DNA from: JAMXLO01 sp963850535
GTDB taxonomy: Bacteria; Pseudomonadota; Alphaproteobacteria; Acetobacterales; Acetobacteraceae
Assembly (NCBI GenBank): GCA_963850535.1
Contig: CAWKMC010000040.1
Span: 1 to 64,000, forward strand
Reading direction: 5' to 3'
Length of the DNA stretch: 64,000 nt
The notes beneath the pieces were generated by a model. That model did not search any database and was not told the origin of the DNA. It saw only the letters and a program-made list of their open reading frames with translations. Made by a program: the position numbers and the translations under genes. This document shows positions 9,432-16,915 of the stretch, one piece after another (the first letter of the stretch is position 1; each line of letters opens with the position of its first letter).

Positions 9432-10775
9432 ATGCGCATCATTCATGGCGATTGCCTCGCATTCCTGCCGACGCTGCCTGACAAATCCATACACTGCTGT
9501 ATCAGCAGCCCGCCGTACTTCAACACTGCGCAACTACCAGACCGGCGAATGGGTCGGTGGTGATCCGGCGTGCGAGCATGTCAGCGATCGGCCGCTATTA
9601 TACCATGCGTGGCGCCAGCACAGCGTCCGGTGAAGCGTTCACGACGGCCGGAGAACAGAATGCCGCCCGACTGAAGAAAGCTCGCTGGCGCGAACGTGGG
9701 CGCTGCCAATGCGGTGCTGAATGGATCGATCACCAGATCGGCCTGGAATCCGACCCCGAGGAATACATTGAAAAGCTGGTCGAGGTGTTCCGCGAAGTTC
9801 GGCGCGTGCTGCGCGACGACGGCACCGTTTGGCTGGTCTTGGGTGATAGCTACAGCACAGTGCGCCGCCGGGTAACAGAGCCGGCTCGGCCAAGTGACCT
9901 GGACTATCGAACAGCGCAGAGTATCGAATGCGCAATGACAAGCGCCACAGCGTCGGTGATGGCGTTGCAAGCCGAAAGACCTGATCGGTATTCCTTGGCG
10001 TGTCGCCTTCGCACTGCAAGCGGATGGTTGGTACCTGCGGAGTGCGATCGTCTGGCAAAAGTCATCCGTGTATGCCGGAAAGCGTCAAAGATCGACCCAC
10101 CAGTCGTTATGAGCACGTGTTCCTGTTGGCCAAGAGCGAACGCTACTTCTACGACGCGACGCCATCCGCGAAGCCGGCAGCACCAACAGCCACGGTGGTG
10201 CCGTACCTGGGCGACAGTCGCAAACCCGGAAAATGGCAGCGCGACACGTCGCCAGATCAGCAGGAGAACTTCGCCACTATCGGCGAGAACGACGTAACTG
10301 CCGCGATGTGTGGACGGATCAATCACCAAGCCATTCCAAGGCGCACACTTCGCGGTCATGCCGTTGGAGCTTGCCGAACGATGCGTACTGGCTGGCACGT
10401 CCGAACGTGGCTGTTGCGCCGCTTGTGGCGCGCCATGGTGCCGTGTCACGGAACATACAGACGAGGTCGATACGAGCCACAAAGGCAACTTTCTGAACGC
10501 GGGCAAGACGGCCGAGTACCAAGGCAACCGATCGCAACAAGGTCCTCGCTATCGCCGTCAGACGGTCGGCTGGCAACCATCCTGCCAATGCAACGCCGAT
10601 GTGGTCCCTTGCACCGTACTCGATATGTTCGGTGGCGTCGGCACCACGGCGCATGCGGCACTCAAACACGGCCGAGACGCCATCCTGATCGAACTCAACA
10701 GCCGATTACATCCGGCTCGCCGAACAACGCCTAGCCGAATATCTGCATCCGGCGATCAAGCTTGCCGCCGACTGA
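9432..10775 (+). pseudogene. Site-specific DNA methyltransferase (N4/N6), frameshifted
   Basis: From ATG 9432 the joined frames read MRIIHGDCLAFLPTLPDKSI, CCISSPPYF (motif IV, SPPY), EYIEKLVEVFREVRRVLRDD and GTVWLVLGDSYS. They continue with MPESVKDRPTSRYEHVFLLA, KSERYFYDAT, LAERCVLAGTSERGCCAACG and VLDMFGGVGTTAHAALKHGR (motif I, FxGxGTT), ending with AEQRLAEYLHPAIKLAAD at TGA 10773-10775. Motif IV before motif I places it in the beta class of amino-methyltransferases. A cysteine cluster (GCCAACGAPWC) sits in the target-recognition part. At least five frame changes break it. No restriction endonuclease is adjacent, so it was probably an orphan or phage-type enzyme. Confidence 0.7.
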
Positions 10776-10871
10776 GGCTGTCGGCCGTCGTTCCTGCCGC
10801 AGTCGCTCTAGGCGGCGGCACTGATCCTCAGAGGGTCTCAGTCGGTGCGATGGTTAGTTCAATCGGCCGGA

Positions 10872-11252
10872 TCATCGTGGGGATGGCCCTTCGACGATCC
10901 GTCGCGTGATCGCAAGATAATCCGGCGCAATGTCCATCATGGCGACGATCTCGTCTGCATAGTTGGCATGCAGAAACGCCTCAAACCGCTGGGTGATATA
11001 GAAGTGCCGCGACCGTCTACCACTAAAGTCCGTTGGAGCGCCGCGTTCCGTGTACACCTCATCGCGGAACCGTTCATAGTCGGATTGCTTGCTCTCCTTG
11101 AAGGCGTACCACCGCTTGCGTCTGATGAGCATGCACGCGTGCTCGAATTCCTTTTGTTCGTCTAGGAGCGGCAGCAGAGCGGCTTTGCGAATGGCGTTCC
11201 GTGCGTTGATCTCCGACCGTATCGCCTCCCCATCCACCGTCCAGATATTCAT
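10872..11252 (-). CDS. Hypothetical protein, 126 aa
   Basis: Intact minus-strand frame starting MNIWTVDGEAIRSEINARNA. It is mainly helical and rich in charged residues, with a tyrosine/phenylalanine-rich centre (RRKRWYAFKESKQSDYERFR) and a C-terminal helix containing FEAFLHANYADEIVAMMD. No catalytic motif is visible and I do not recognise the family. It is convergent with the broken methyltransferase and lies about 100 bases downstream of the next minus-strand gene, so the two may be co-transcribed. Confidence 0.5.
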   Translation of the reverse strand: MNIWTVDGEAIRSEINARNAIRKAALLPLLDEQKEFEHACMLIRRKRWYAFKESKQSDYERFRDEVYTERGAPTDFSGRRSRHFYITQRFEAFLHANYADEIVAMMDIAPDYLAITRRIVEGPSPR

Positions 11253-11359
11253 GGGTCGTCCTTCTGTCCCGCACCTGTTCTATGGCTCTATGCCGCCAGT
11301 GCCGCCATATGCGGAGATGGTAAAGTCTGGAACTATCTGCCGCAGGATGCACTAACCCC

Positions 11360-11563
11360 TCAAGCTGCCTTGGCGTAGATGGTCGTTCCGCGTTGGTCGT
11401 ATGTGTAAATGACTGAGCCGAAGCGCACGGTCACTGTGGAGCCGGTGAACCCAAGCAGTCCGTCGTTGGGTCCGTTCCCTCGGGCCTTCAAGAATAACGT
11501 CTGCCCCTGCTCGTCGAAGACAAAGATGCAAGACTCACGCTCGATTGCGCTTCCGATTGCCAT
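11360..11563 (-). CDS. Small conserved beta-rich hypothetical protein
   Basis: Intact 67-residue frame: MAIGSAIERESCIFVFDEQG, then QTLFLKARGNGPNDGLLGFT and GSVIYTYDQRGTTIYAKAA. Two related repeats are visible, each with a short strand followed by a turn (E-S-C-I-F-V-F-D-E-Q-G and G-S-V-I-Y-T-Y-D-Q-R-G). Proteins with this double YxYDExGR-type repeat occur in Acetobacteraceae and methylobacteria; no function is known. The start is preceded by GGAGATCAGTC, a good ribosome binding site. Confidence 0.6.
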   Translation of the reverse strand: MAIGSAIERESCIFVFDEQGQTLFLKARGNGPNDGLLGFTGSTVTVRFGSVIYTYDQRGTTIYAKAA

Positions 11564-11853
11564 GACTGATCTCCTATCTGCTTGGTCCTGTGCTGGATGA
11601 TTGCGCTAAATGCCCCAGTTCTCGAATTATCCATTGGGCTAATAGAAAGCCGTCGCCGACGCAGGAAGACTGTCGGGGACAAGCTACAGTTGTCCCAGAA
11701 GCCCGCTAGACGGGTTTCGCAAAAACGATCTATTCCGGATGCCCAAGGCACAGGCTCGATATGCTGAAGAACTACGTGTTCTGAGCAATGCAAAACTGTA
11801 TCCTAAAACCCCTTCCCGATTGGGCGGCTATAGATGAGTTTTGGGAGACTTCG

Positions 11854-12471
11854 ATGCTGGTGGGTTATGCCCGCGTCTCGACCGACCTTCAGACCACCGA
11901 TGGACAGATCGACGCGCTGAAGGCTGCCGGCTGCGAGCGGGTGTTCCAGGAATCGATCAGTGGCACCCGTGCCGATCGCCCGCAGCTTGCCGCAGCATTG
12001 GAGTATGCCCGTGAAGGCGATGTGCTGGTGGTCGCGCGGCTCGACCGTCTGGCGCGATCCATGCGGCAACTCCTGTCCACCATCGAGGACTTGCAGGCGC
12101 GCGGGATCGGGCTGCGGTCCCTGCACGAGAACATCGACACGACCAGTGCCGCCGGGCGACTGATCCTGCACATCTTCGCCGCTCTCGGTCAGTTCGAGGT
12201 GGAGCTACTGCGCGAGCGCACCCGAGCCGCTTTGGCAGCCAGCCGTGCCCGTGGTCGGGTTGGTGGTCGACCTCCGGCATTGGATGCCATGAAGGTCACG
12301 GCGGCGAAGGCGATGCTTGCTTCCGGCACCATGACGGCTGCCGAAGTGGCGCAGCAGATCGGGTGCAGCCCCTCGACGCTGTATCGGCATTTGCCGGGTG
12401 GACGTGCGGCCGTTGCCAAGCGGAGTGTCGGCCGATCATTGACGGCAACTGGCTTCGGCGAGCCGATCTGA
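11854..12471 (+). CDS. Serine recombinase / resolvase, Tn3-Hin type
   Basis: Complete 205-residue small serine recombinase. The catalytic domain begins MLVGYARVSTDLQTTDGQID with nucleophile S9 and R7. The motif GDVLVVARLDRLARSM follows (R-L-D-R-L-A-R). The E-helix contains TTSAAGRLILHIFAALGQFE, and the C-terminal helix-turn-helix is MTAAEVAQQIGCSPSTLYRH. It acts by forming a phosphoserine link and exchanging strands at short inverted sites. I chose ATG 11854 because family members start at MxxGYARVS; an in-frame ATG lies upstream at 11788. Just downstream are repeated and palindromic sequences that could be its target sites. A degenerate partial copy lies at 15096-15375. Confidence 0.9.
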   Translation: MLVGYARVSTDLQTTDGQIDALKAAGCERVFQESISGTRADRPQLAAALEYAREGDVLVVARLDRLARSMRQLLSTIEDLQARGIGLRSLHENIDTTSAAGRLILHIFAALGQFEVELLRERTRAALAASRARGRVGGRPPALDAMKVTAAKAMLASGTMTAAEVAQQIGCSPSTLYRHLPGGRAAVAKRSVGRSLTATGFGEPI

Positions 12472-12507
12472 AGGGGCCCACATTACGACTTACTGCTCGG
12501 ATAATCT

Positions 12508-12608
12508 GAGACCAGATGGTCGCGTGCGATCTACCGGTCTAGCTGTTAGGAGTGGCACTGCCGAGAGGAGACAGATGGTCGGGTGAGTCCACCGGGTCTA
12601 GCTATTAA
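12508..12608. repeat. Imperfect 41-bp direct repeat, res-like
   Basis: Two copies of about 41 bases, 12508-12548 and 12568-12608, share GAGACcAGATGGTCG, a short variable part, and CCACCGG/CTACCGG followed by GTCTAGCTxTTA. They start 60 bases apart, immediately 3' of the intact serine recombinase. Serine resolvases bind tandem subsites of this size, so these may be res or attachment subsites. That role is inferred from position only. Confidence 0.5.
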
Positions 12609-12629
12609 GGGAATCTTAATAGCTAGACC
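12595..12629. repeat. Perfect 15-bp inverted repeat, 5-nt loop
   Basis: GGTCTAGCTATTAAG at 12595-12609 is the exact reverse complement of CTTAATAGCTAGACC at 12615-12629, separated by GGAAT. The left arm is also the end of the second direct repeat. It may be a recombination crossover site for the adjacent serine recombinase or a bidirectional terminator between convergent genes. The AT-rich inner part and lack of a T-run favour a protein-binding or recombination site. Confidence 0.6.
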
Positions 12630-12654
12630 GCTAGCCCACATCCTCGTCGGTCGC

Positions 12655-13125
12655 CTAATCGGCATAATGGGCTGGCCACGTCCAGCGATAGCGCGCGGCG
12701 TCGGGTTCGGCATTTGCCGGCCGCGAACGCGGCAAACCCAGGTCGATCACCTCGCCATCGATCACCAGATGCAGTCGCCATTCATGCGAGATCGCGGCCG
12801 CTTGCTCGAAGATTTGCCTGCGCGGACCAGCAGTCAAGTTGAGACAGCCGACGTACTGTGCGTCTGTGCCCAGGTAATCGAGGTTGGCGCCCAGGTGTTT
12901 GCGCGCATAGTTGGTGTTCGGCTGGAACATCGTCATCTGTTTATTGCCGTGATTGCCCTCCGGGTGCCGATAGCACTCGTCGCGCGGACAGGACCAGACG
13001 TAGAGCTTCAGGCGGAAGTTGTCGAAGGTGGCTCGTTTGCCGCGTGCCTTCAGGGCGGCGTTCCTGTGCCGATTATCGAAGAACTGCGCGGTGATCCTCG
13101 TGATCGACCCGGCTGGCGGCAGCAC
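12655..13125 (-). CDS. Hypothetical protein, about 156 aa
   Basis: Open minus-strand frame from GTG 13125 to the stop at 12655-12657. It contains KLYVWSCPRDECYRHPEGNH, NTNYARKHLGANLDYLGTDA and EWRLHLVIDGEVIDLGLPRS, and looks like a real protein. The CPRDECYRHPEGNHGN stretch has Cys and His residues spaced like a metal site. I recognise no family. The frame may be the continuation of the frameshifted gene at 13165-13392 rather than a separate gene, because no ribosome binding site precedes the GTG. Confidence 0.5.
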   Translation of the reverse strand: MLPPAGSITRITAQFFDNRHRNAALKARGKRATFDNFRLKLYVWSCPRDECYRHPEGNHGNKQMTMFQPNTNYARKHLGANLDYLGTDAQYVGCLNLTAGPRRQIFEQAAAISHEWRLHLVIDGEVIDLGLPRSRPANAEPDAARYRWTWPAHYAD

Positions 13126-13164
13126 GGCCGACGCAGGTGGACGTGGCGAGATCGTCGCCGGAGG

Positions 13165-13392
13165 TCATCGATCTCGCGCGAATAGGCCCTGAGGTACTGA
13201 TCGAAGCGACGGAATTTCTTGTCGGCCACATCGGCGAAGCGGCGAATCCAAGTCCTCCGTGTTGGCTGTTGCTTTAGCCAGGGCCGCTGCCACGAGGGCA
13301 TCCACCTCGCCGCGCGAGTAAGTTTCCTCGATGGGCGGCAGATAACGCCGGTTCGCGGATTGTTCGGTGATGTTCGGTAGCATGCTGCCCAT
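13165..13392 (-). pseudogene. Frameshifted hypothetical protein
   Basis: From ATG 13392 the minus strand reads MGSMLPNITEQSANRRYLPP, IEETYSRGEVDALVAAALAK and ATANTED. One base later a different frame continues RFADVADKKFRRFDQYLRAY and SREIDDLRR. The second frame has a strongly helical, basic character. Together with 12655-13125 it could form one protein of about 245 residues. No known family; it lies in a minus-strand set with its neighbours. Confidence 0.4.
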
Positions 13393-13421
13393 ATAGGTGC
13401 TCCGATGATGCACGGCAAAGG

Positions 13422-13604
13422 TCAACTGTGCAGTGCAGTCGCCAGCCCGGCATCGTCGCCATAACCTGCGTCCAATGTCGCTCCGACATGCGCCAACCGA
13501 CCGAGGTCTGGCTTGGGATTGCAGGAGTATTCGACTCTCGGCGACATGAAGTGGACGCTGCGCACGAGGCGACATTGCCGACAGCGACCGACATTGTGCG
13601 TCAT
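13422..13604 (-). CDS. Small cysteine-containing hypothetical protein, 60 aa
   Basis: ATG 13604 starts MTHNVGRCRQCRLVRSVHFM, followed by SPRVEYSCNPKPDLGRLAHV and a helical tail to TGA 13422. C8, C11 and C28 with H3 or H18 could bind a metal ion in a zinc-ribbon-like way. It is shorter than most annotated genes and lies at the head of the minus-strand set 13604-12655. The open frame continues upstream of this ATG, so a longer product is possible. Function unknown. Confidence 0.4.
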   Translation of the reverse strand: MTHNVGRCRQCRLVRSVHFMSPRVEYSCNPKPDLGRLAHVGATLDAGYGDDAGLATALHS

Positions 13605-13881
13605 GGTCCACTCGATTGCGGTTGCGGACAGGATGGAATGGACGAAGCCCACCTGAAAATTTGAGGCGGATGGCGGGCTGGCGCGCCAGCCGCAAAGAAA
13701 GCTGAGCCGTCGAGTTGCATTCGTCACCGGCATCTTTTACGCCGCGCCCCACCACGACTTCGGTCGTGGCCTTCATGTGGTTCAAGCCGGCCGGCACCGC
13801 GTGAATGCCAGCACGTGGGGTCCCCGGCCCCGGACTTGGCTACGCCGACAGCGCAAGCATCAGCGTGGCTTTAAATGATGC
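13605..13881. other. Spacer between divergent genes
   Basis: About 280 bases upstream of the minus-strand set and of the hairpin tract. Frames on the minus strand continue open (13422-13733 and 13165-13797) but look unlike protein. No promoter stands out clearly. Confidence 0.3.
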
Positions 13882-14060
13882 ACCATCGAGCTTCGGCTCG
13901 ATGGTCGGGGGTTCCTTGCCCCGTCGCAGCCCAACGCCTTCGGGCAAAGGCTGCATGTGGTCAGGCCGCCGCCACTTAATGGCGGCCAAGCCGTCGCCAG
14001 ATCATCGGCGACGGTGACGACAATTTTGCATGCGAGGTCCACGGCCTCGGACTGACAGAT
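13882..14060 (+). ncRNA. Candidate structured RNA: row of stable hairpins
   Basis: Five or more stem-loops follow each other within 180 bases just upstream of the NTPase gene. Stem 1: ACCATCGAGC / GCTCGATGGT (13882-13891, 13896-13905) closed by a cUUCGg tetraloop. Stem 2: CGGGG / CCCCG (13906-13910, 13919-13923). Stem 3: GCAGCC / GGCTGC (13926-13931, 13949-13954) with an inner GCC-UUCG-GGC. Stem 4: GGCCGCC / GGCGGCC (13964-13970, 13981-13987). Stem 5: CCGTCGCC / GGCGACGG (13991-13998, 14007-14014). The plus strand is suggested by the UUCG loops, which are extra-stable only in that orientation. It could be a non-coding RNA, a 5' leader or an origin-like DNA structure. Confidence 0.45.
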
Positions 14061-14107
14061 GGATGGGCGCTGCGCGCAGCAGGAGTTTGGGCAGCAGGAG
14101 TAAGTGA

Positions 14108-15095
14108 ATGGCGCTACCCTTCGATATCAAAAAGAACCCGACGTTCGTCGGCATGCAGGCCGGGGAACGCGTCATCACTCAAATAGTGCAAGGGCGAAAG
14201 ACCCTCGGACTGATCGGCGGCGGCAGTGCCGTCGGGAAGACTTACAAGGTCCGCTCCATTGCTCGCCGACATGGTATCAAGCAGGTCATCGAACGACGGC
14301 CAGACAACGCAGAGGCGATGGTCCAAATCGTCTACTTGTACCGAGACCACCCGTTCATAGTACACAACGAATGCGATCACTTGTTCCGAAATGAGCGATC
14401 GATCAATGTCATCAAGTTGCTGCATGAAGAACCAAGGGCATGCGATCTCTGGACCAGAGCCAGCCACCAAAACCAGAAATACCGGGAAAGCGAAAGCGGA
14501 CGGTATGATCCCTCGATACCGCCGCCATACTTCCTGGTCGGCCGAATGGCTCGTCAACTGTTCACCTGCAACCTGAACTACCGCGACCCAAAGGTCATCG
14601 CGCAGCTACCCCAGGAGCATTGGGCGGCACTCATCCGCCGTGGCATCGATCCGGTGTGGATACCAGTCGATGGTCGATACGGTCTCGACTTATTCGAATA
14701 TACGATCTGGTTAGCCAGTGAAGGTCGGATGCTGCGGAGCCATCAGATTTGACTACGCAACTAGCCGTAAGGCCATCAACTACTACATCGCCCACGTCCA
14801 TCACCTCATCGACATCACCCCGGCCCGGTTGATCATGATCGCCGAAGAGTTCCGCGATACGAAGGACCGGGTGCTGCTGGAAAGCAATCTCAACGGCATG
14901 CTGGAGGCCGAGGACAAGCGGCCGAAGCTTAAGCTGGAACAATCTATGATCCAGGTGTTGCTGTGGCCAGCGCAGAGCGCAATCCCATGCTTGGAAAGCG
15001 GAAGGCCCACCAACCGCCGCCCAAGCCGCGTCCGACGGGGCCACAGATCGGACCGATCTCTCCACCCACTACAGCGGCGCCATCGCCAGAGCCCG
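14108..15095 (+). CDS. P-loop NTPase of unknown family, two frameshifts
   Basis: ATG 14108 follows CAGCAGGAGTAAGTGA (ribosome binding site AGGAG). Walker A is LIGGGSAVGKTYK with K44; a Walker B-like strand is HPFIVHNECDHLF (about residues 79-91). The first frame runs to about residue 214, then a one-base shift near 14750 continues FDYATSRKAINYYIAHVHHL and AEEFRDTKDRVLLESNLNGM. A compensating shift near 14950 leads to a proline-rich tail (QPPPKPRPTGPQIGP and beyond). The fold resembles AAA+/MuB-like DNA-transaction ATPases carried by mobile elements, but I cannot name the family. The natural C-terminus is lost: the tail runs straight into a recombinase fragment. Confidence 0.5.
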
Positions 15096-15375
15096 CATCG
15101 ACACGAGCAGTGCTAGCCGGCCGATTGATCTTGCACATCTTTGCCGCTCTCGGTCAGTTTGAGGTGGAGCTTCTGCGCGAGCGACCCGCATTGCTCTGGC
15201 CGCTAGTCGTGCCCGTGGCCGAATTGGTGGTCGGCCGCCGGCATGGCATTGATGCCATGAAGATCACGGCGGCGAAGGCAATGCTGTCGTCTGGAACAAT
15301 GACCGCCGCGAAGTCGCCCGGCAAGTGGGGTGCAGCGCTTCATCTGTATAGGTATGTGCCGGATGGACCACTGTG
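15096..15375 (+). pseudogene. Degenerate 3' fragment of a serine recombinase
   Basis: The DNA matches the 3' half of the intact recombinase (about 12135-12410) at roughly four of five positions by eye. One frame reads AGRLILHIFAALGQFEVELL, then after small shifts DAMKITAAKAMLSSGTMTAA and YRYVPDG. The catalytic N-terminus is absent. The fragment begins inside the proline-rich tail of the NTPase frame, so an insertion, unequal recombination or deletion joined the two. Confidence 0.7.
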
Positions 15376-15568
15376 GTTGCTTCGGCCGAGACCAGGATAT
15401 CGGCGATCACCTGATCTTCACCGGCTGCATAGTCGGCTGCATGCAGAGGTGATCCGCGATGAGTTTGGCAATCCCATAATGGGATGCGTGCGCCTCCGGG
15501 TCAGCGGAATCGGCTTTGCTCTGCACCTTCGATCCGGCGTGTGAGACAAAATGTCAGGTCGGGTGGGA

Positions 15569-15799
15569 TCACTCCCAGCCGTCTCGAAGTCGATCTCGCA
15601 CCGATGTTGAGGCACAAGCCACACGGACGAGCAACCGCTCGTCGCACGGATCATCATGGCCGATGATCCTGGTTACCGGCGTATCGCCGACCATCTGCTC
15701 AAACCGGAACCAGTCAACAGGATCGATATTCACCTCGGCCAGCACCGGGTAGCCACGTGGCAGCCGGACGTCTGTCGGCTGAATGTCGCGGTATCTCAT
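15569..15799 (-). CDS. Small hypothetical protein, 76 aa
   Basis: ATG 15799 reads MRYRDIQPTDVRLPRGYPVL, AEVNIDPVDWFRFEQMVGDT and PVTRIIGHDD and onward. It overlaps the stop of the upstream minus-strand gene as ATGA, so the two are probably translationally coupled. The V-R-L-P-R-G-Y-P-V-L-A-E start and the WFRFEQMVGD stretch look structured, but I recognise no family. It occurs in the same decayed mobile region. Confidence 0.5.
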   Translation of the reverse strand: MRYRDIQPTDVRLPRGYPVLAEVNIDPVDWFRFEQMVGDTPVTRIIGHDDPCDERLLVRVACASTSVRDRLRDGWE

Positions 15800-16203
15800 C
15801 GGGTCTCGGCTCCCACAGCCAAAGGCGGCGTAGGCGTTGGTATCGGGGTCGGCACCAAGTCGGCCGGGCTGGTCATCTGATCGGCCGTGGTCGCGCAGGC
15901 CAGTCCCCTGCACCTCACTGGGCCGAGCCCGACGGCTTTCCGGAGGACCAAGCAGACGATTTCGCCCACCCTGGCCCATACTTCGTCGGGCGGGTCGATT
16001 ATCGTGCCGAACGTTGCGAGGGCATCGCCGGACATAGGGATCATCAGGAACACGTCCATCTCGATACCCGCCTCTTTGAGCGCCTGCTTCACCTCCTGGG
16101 TGATGTCGGGCAGCAGGTTTCGGGCTCTCGCCCGGCGAGCCATCACGCCCCCATCGTCTTCGATCCATTCCTCGGTAATTTCCATTTGCCGCCATCCATC
16201 CAT
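15796..16203 (-). CDS. Hypothetical protein, about 135 aa
   Basis: Open frame starting MDGWRQMEITEEWIEDDGGV (an alternative start is ATG 16185, MEITEEW). Residues 20-100 are a plausible folded domain with RNLLPDITQEVKQALKEAGI and VWARVGEIVCLVLRKAVGLG. The C-terminal part becomes Pro/Thr-rich (PTPIPTPTPPL). It ends in an ATGA overlap with the next gene. Upstream, in another frame, WVIGLNSLVERRFGQDERHL hints at a preceding frameshifted gene. Family unknown. Confidence 0.45.
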   Translation of the reverse strand: MDGWRQMEITEEWIEDDGGVMARRARARNLLPDITQEVKQALKEAGIEMDVFLMIPMSGDALATFGTIIDPPDEVWARVGEIVCLVLRKAVGLGPVRCRGLACATTADQMTSPADLVPTPIPTPTPPLAVGAETR

Positions 16204-16525
16204 TGGGTCTGGCGTATTTATCGATCCGCAGCGACAGCCCTTCCGGCAGATGACGCTCGTCCTGGCCGAATCGCCGCTCCACCAGACTGTTCAGCCCGAT
16301 CACCCAGCCCAGGTCGCTGTCCCGGCGATGTGTCTGGAATCAGGTGGTTCTGGATACGCCTGTGTGCGGTCGGAAATCGCCCAGAAAAGGCCGGGTCTTC
16401 AGCCAGACCTGCGAGCAGGATTTCTGAACACCGTACCTATAAGAGAAGAGGCGTGACGGTGACGGCCCGACTGGGGGGAGCAGCGCGTCCGTCCCCGCGC
16501 AAAATTGCCGGCGGTCGCCGCGATG
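16204..16525. other. Spacer with a minus-strand gene remnant
   Basis: About 320 bases at the right end of the accessory region. On the minus strand, 16200-16310 reads SDLGWVIGLNSLVERRFGQD and HLPEGLSLRIDKYA, which is protein-like but not attached to an intact start. The rest, 16330-16525, holds nothing I recognise. Confidence 0.35.
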
Positions 16526-16915
16526 TCACCCGCTGTCTCGGTAACCGACATACTGCTTCTCGTCGATGATGTCCGATCCAAGCAGGTCGTTGATCACTCG
16601 CTTGATGCGGCTGCGTTCGTCGTTGTTGCGGTATATCGCTCGTGCCAATTCGATGAACTCTGCGTCGAAAGCCTGTGCCGCTTCCTTCCGGCGGATCGCG
16701 TCCTCGATATCCCACAGCGATCGGTTTATTGCGGCAAGCTCGCCACGCAACGCGGCAAGCCCTGGCGGCACATCCACTGCCACCTCGGCCCGCAGCAGCG
16801 CCAGTTCATGTGCCGCATTCCGCTGTGCCATAGGCGCACTCAGCCGTTCGACCTTGATCTCCAGGATGGTGATCTTGTCGATCAACTCGCCCCAGGAGAC
16901 CGGCACGCGCGGCAT
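16526..16915 (-). CDS. DUF6165-family protein
   Basis: ATG 16915 starts MPRVPVSWGELIDKITILEI, the family signature, followed by a helical coiled-coil domain with INRSLWDIEDAIRRKEAAQA and a C-terminal YRNNDERSRIKRVINDLLGS. It has 129 residues, a normal length. The start codon overlaps the stop of the upstream TPR glycosyltransferase gene (TAATG), so the two form one transcription and translation unit. Members of this family lie beside TPR/glycosyltransferase genes in Rhodospirillales; their biochemical role is unknown. Confidence 0.75.
   Translation of the reverse strand: MPRVPVSWGELIDKITILEIKVERLSAPMAQRNAAHELALLRAEVAVDVPPGLAALRGELAAINRSLWDIEDAIRRKEAAQAFDAEFIELARAIYRNNDERSRIKRVINDLLGSDIIDEKQYVGYRDSG

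Noticed and set aside
15569..16303. Long minus-strand frame of 244 codons
   Set aside because: It is a chimera of frames: its start and end are protein-like but the middle is a shadow of the better frame 15796-16203.
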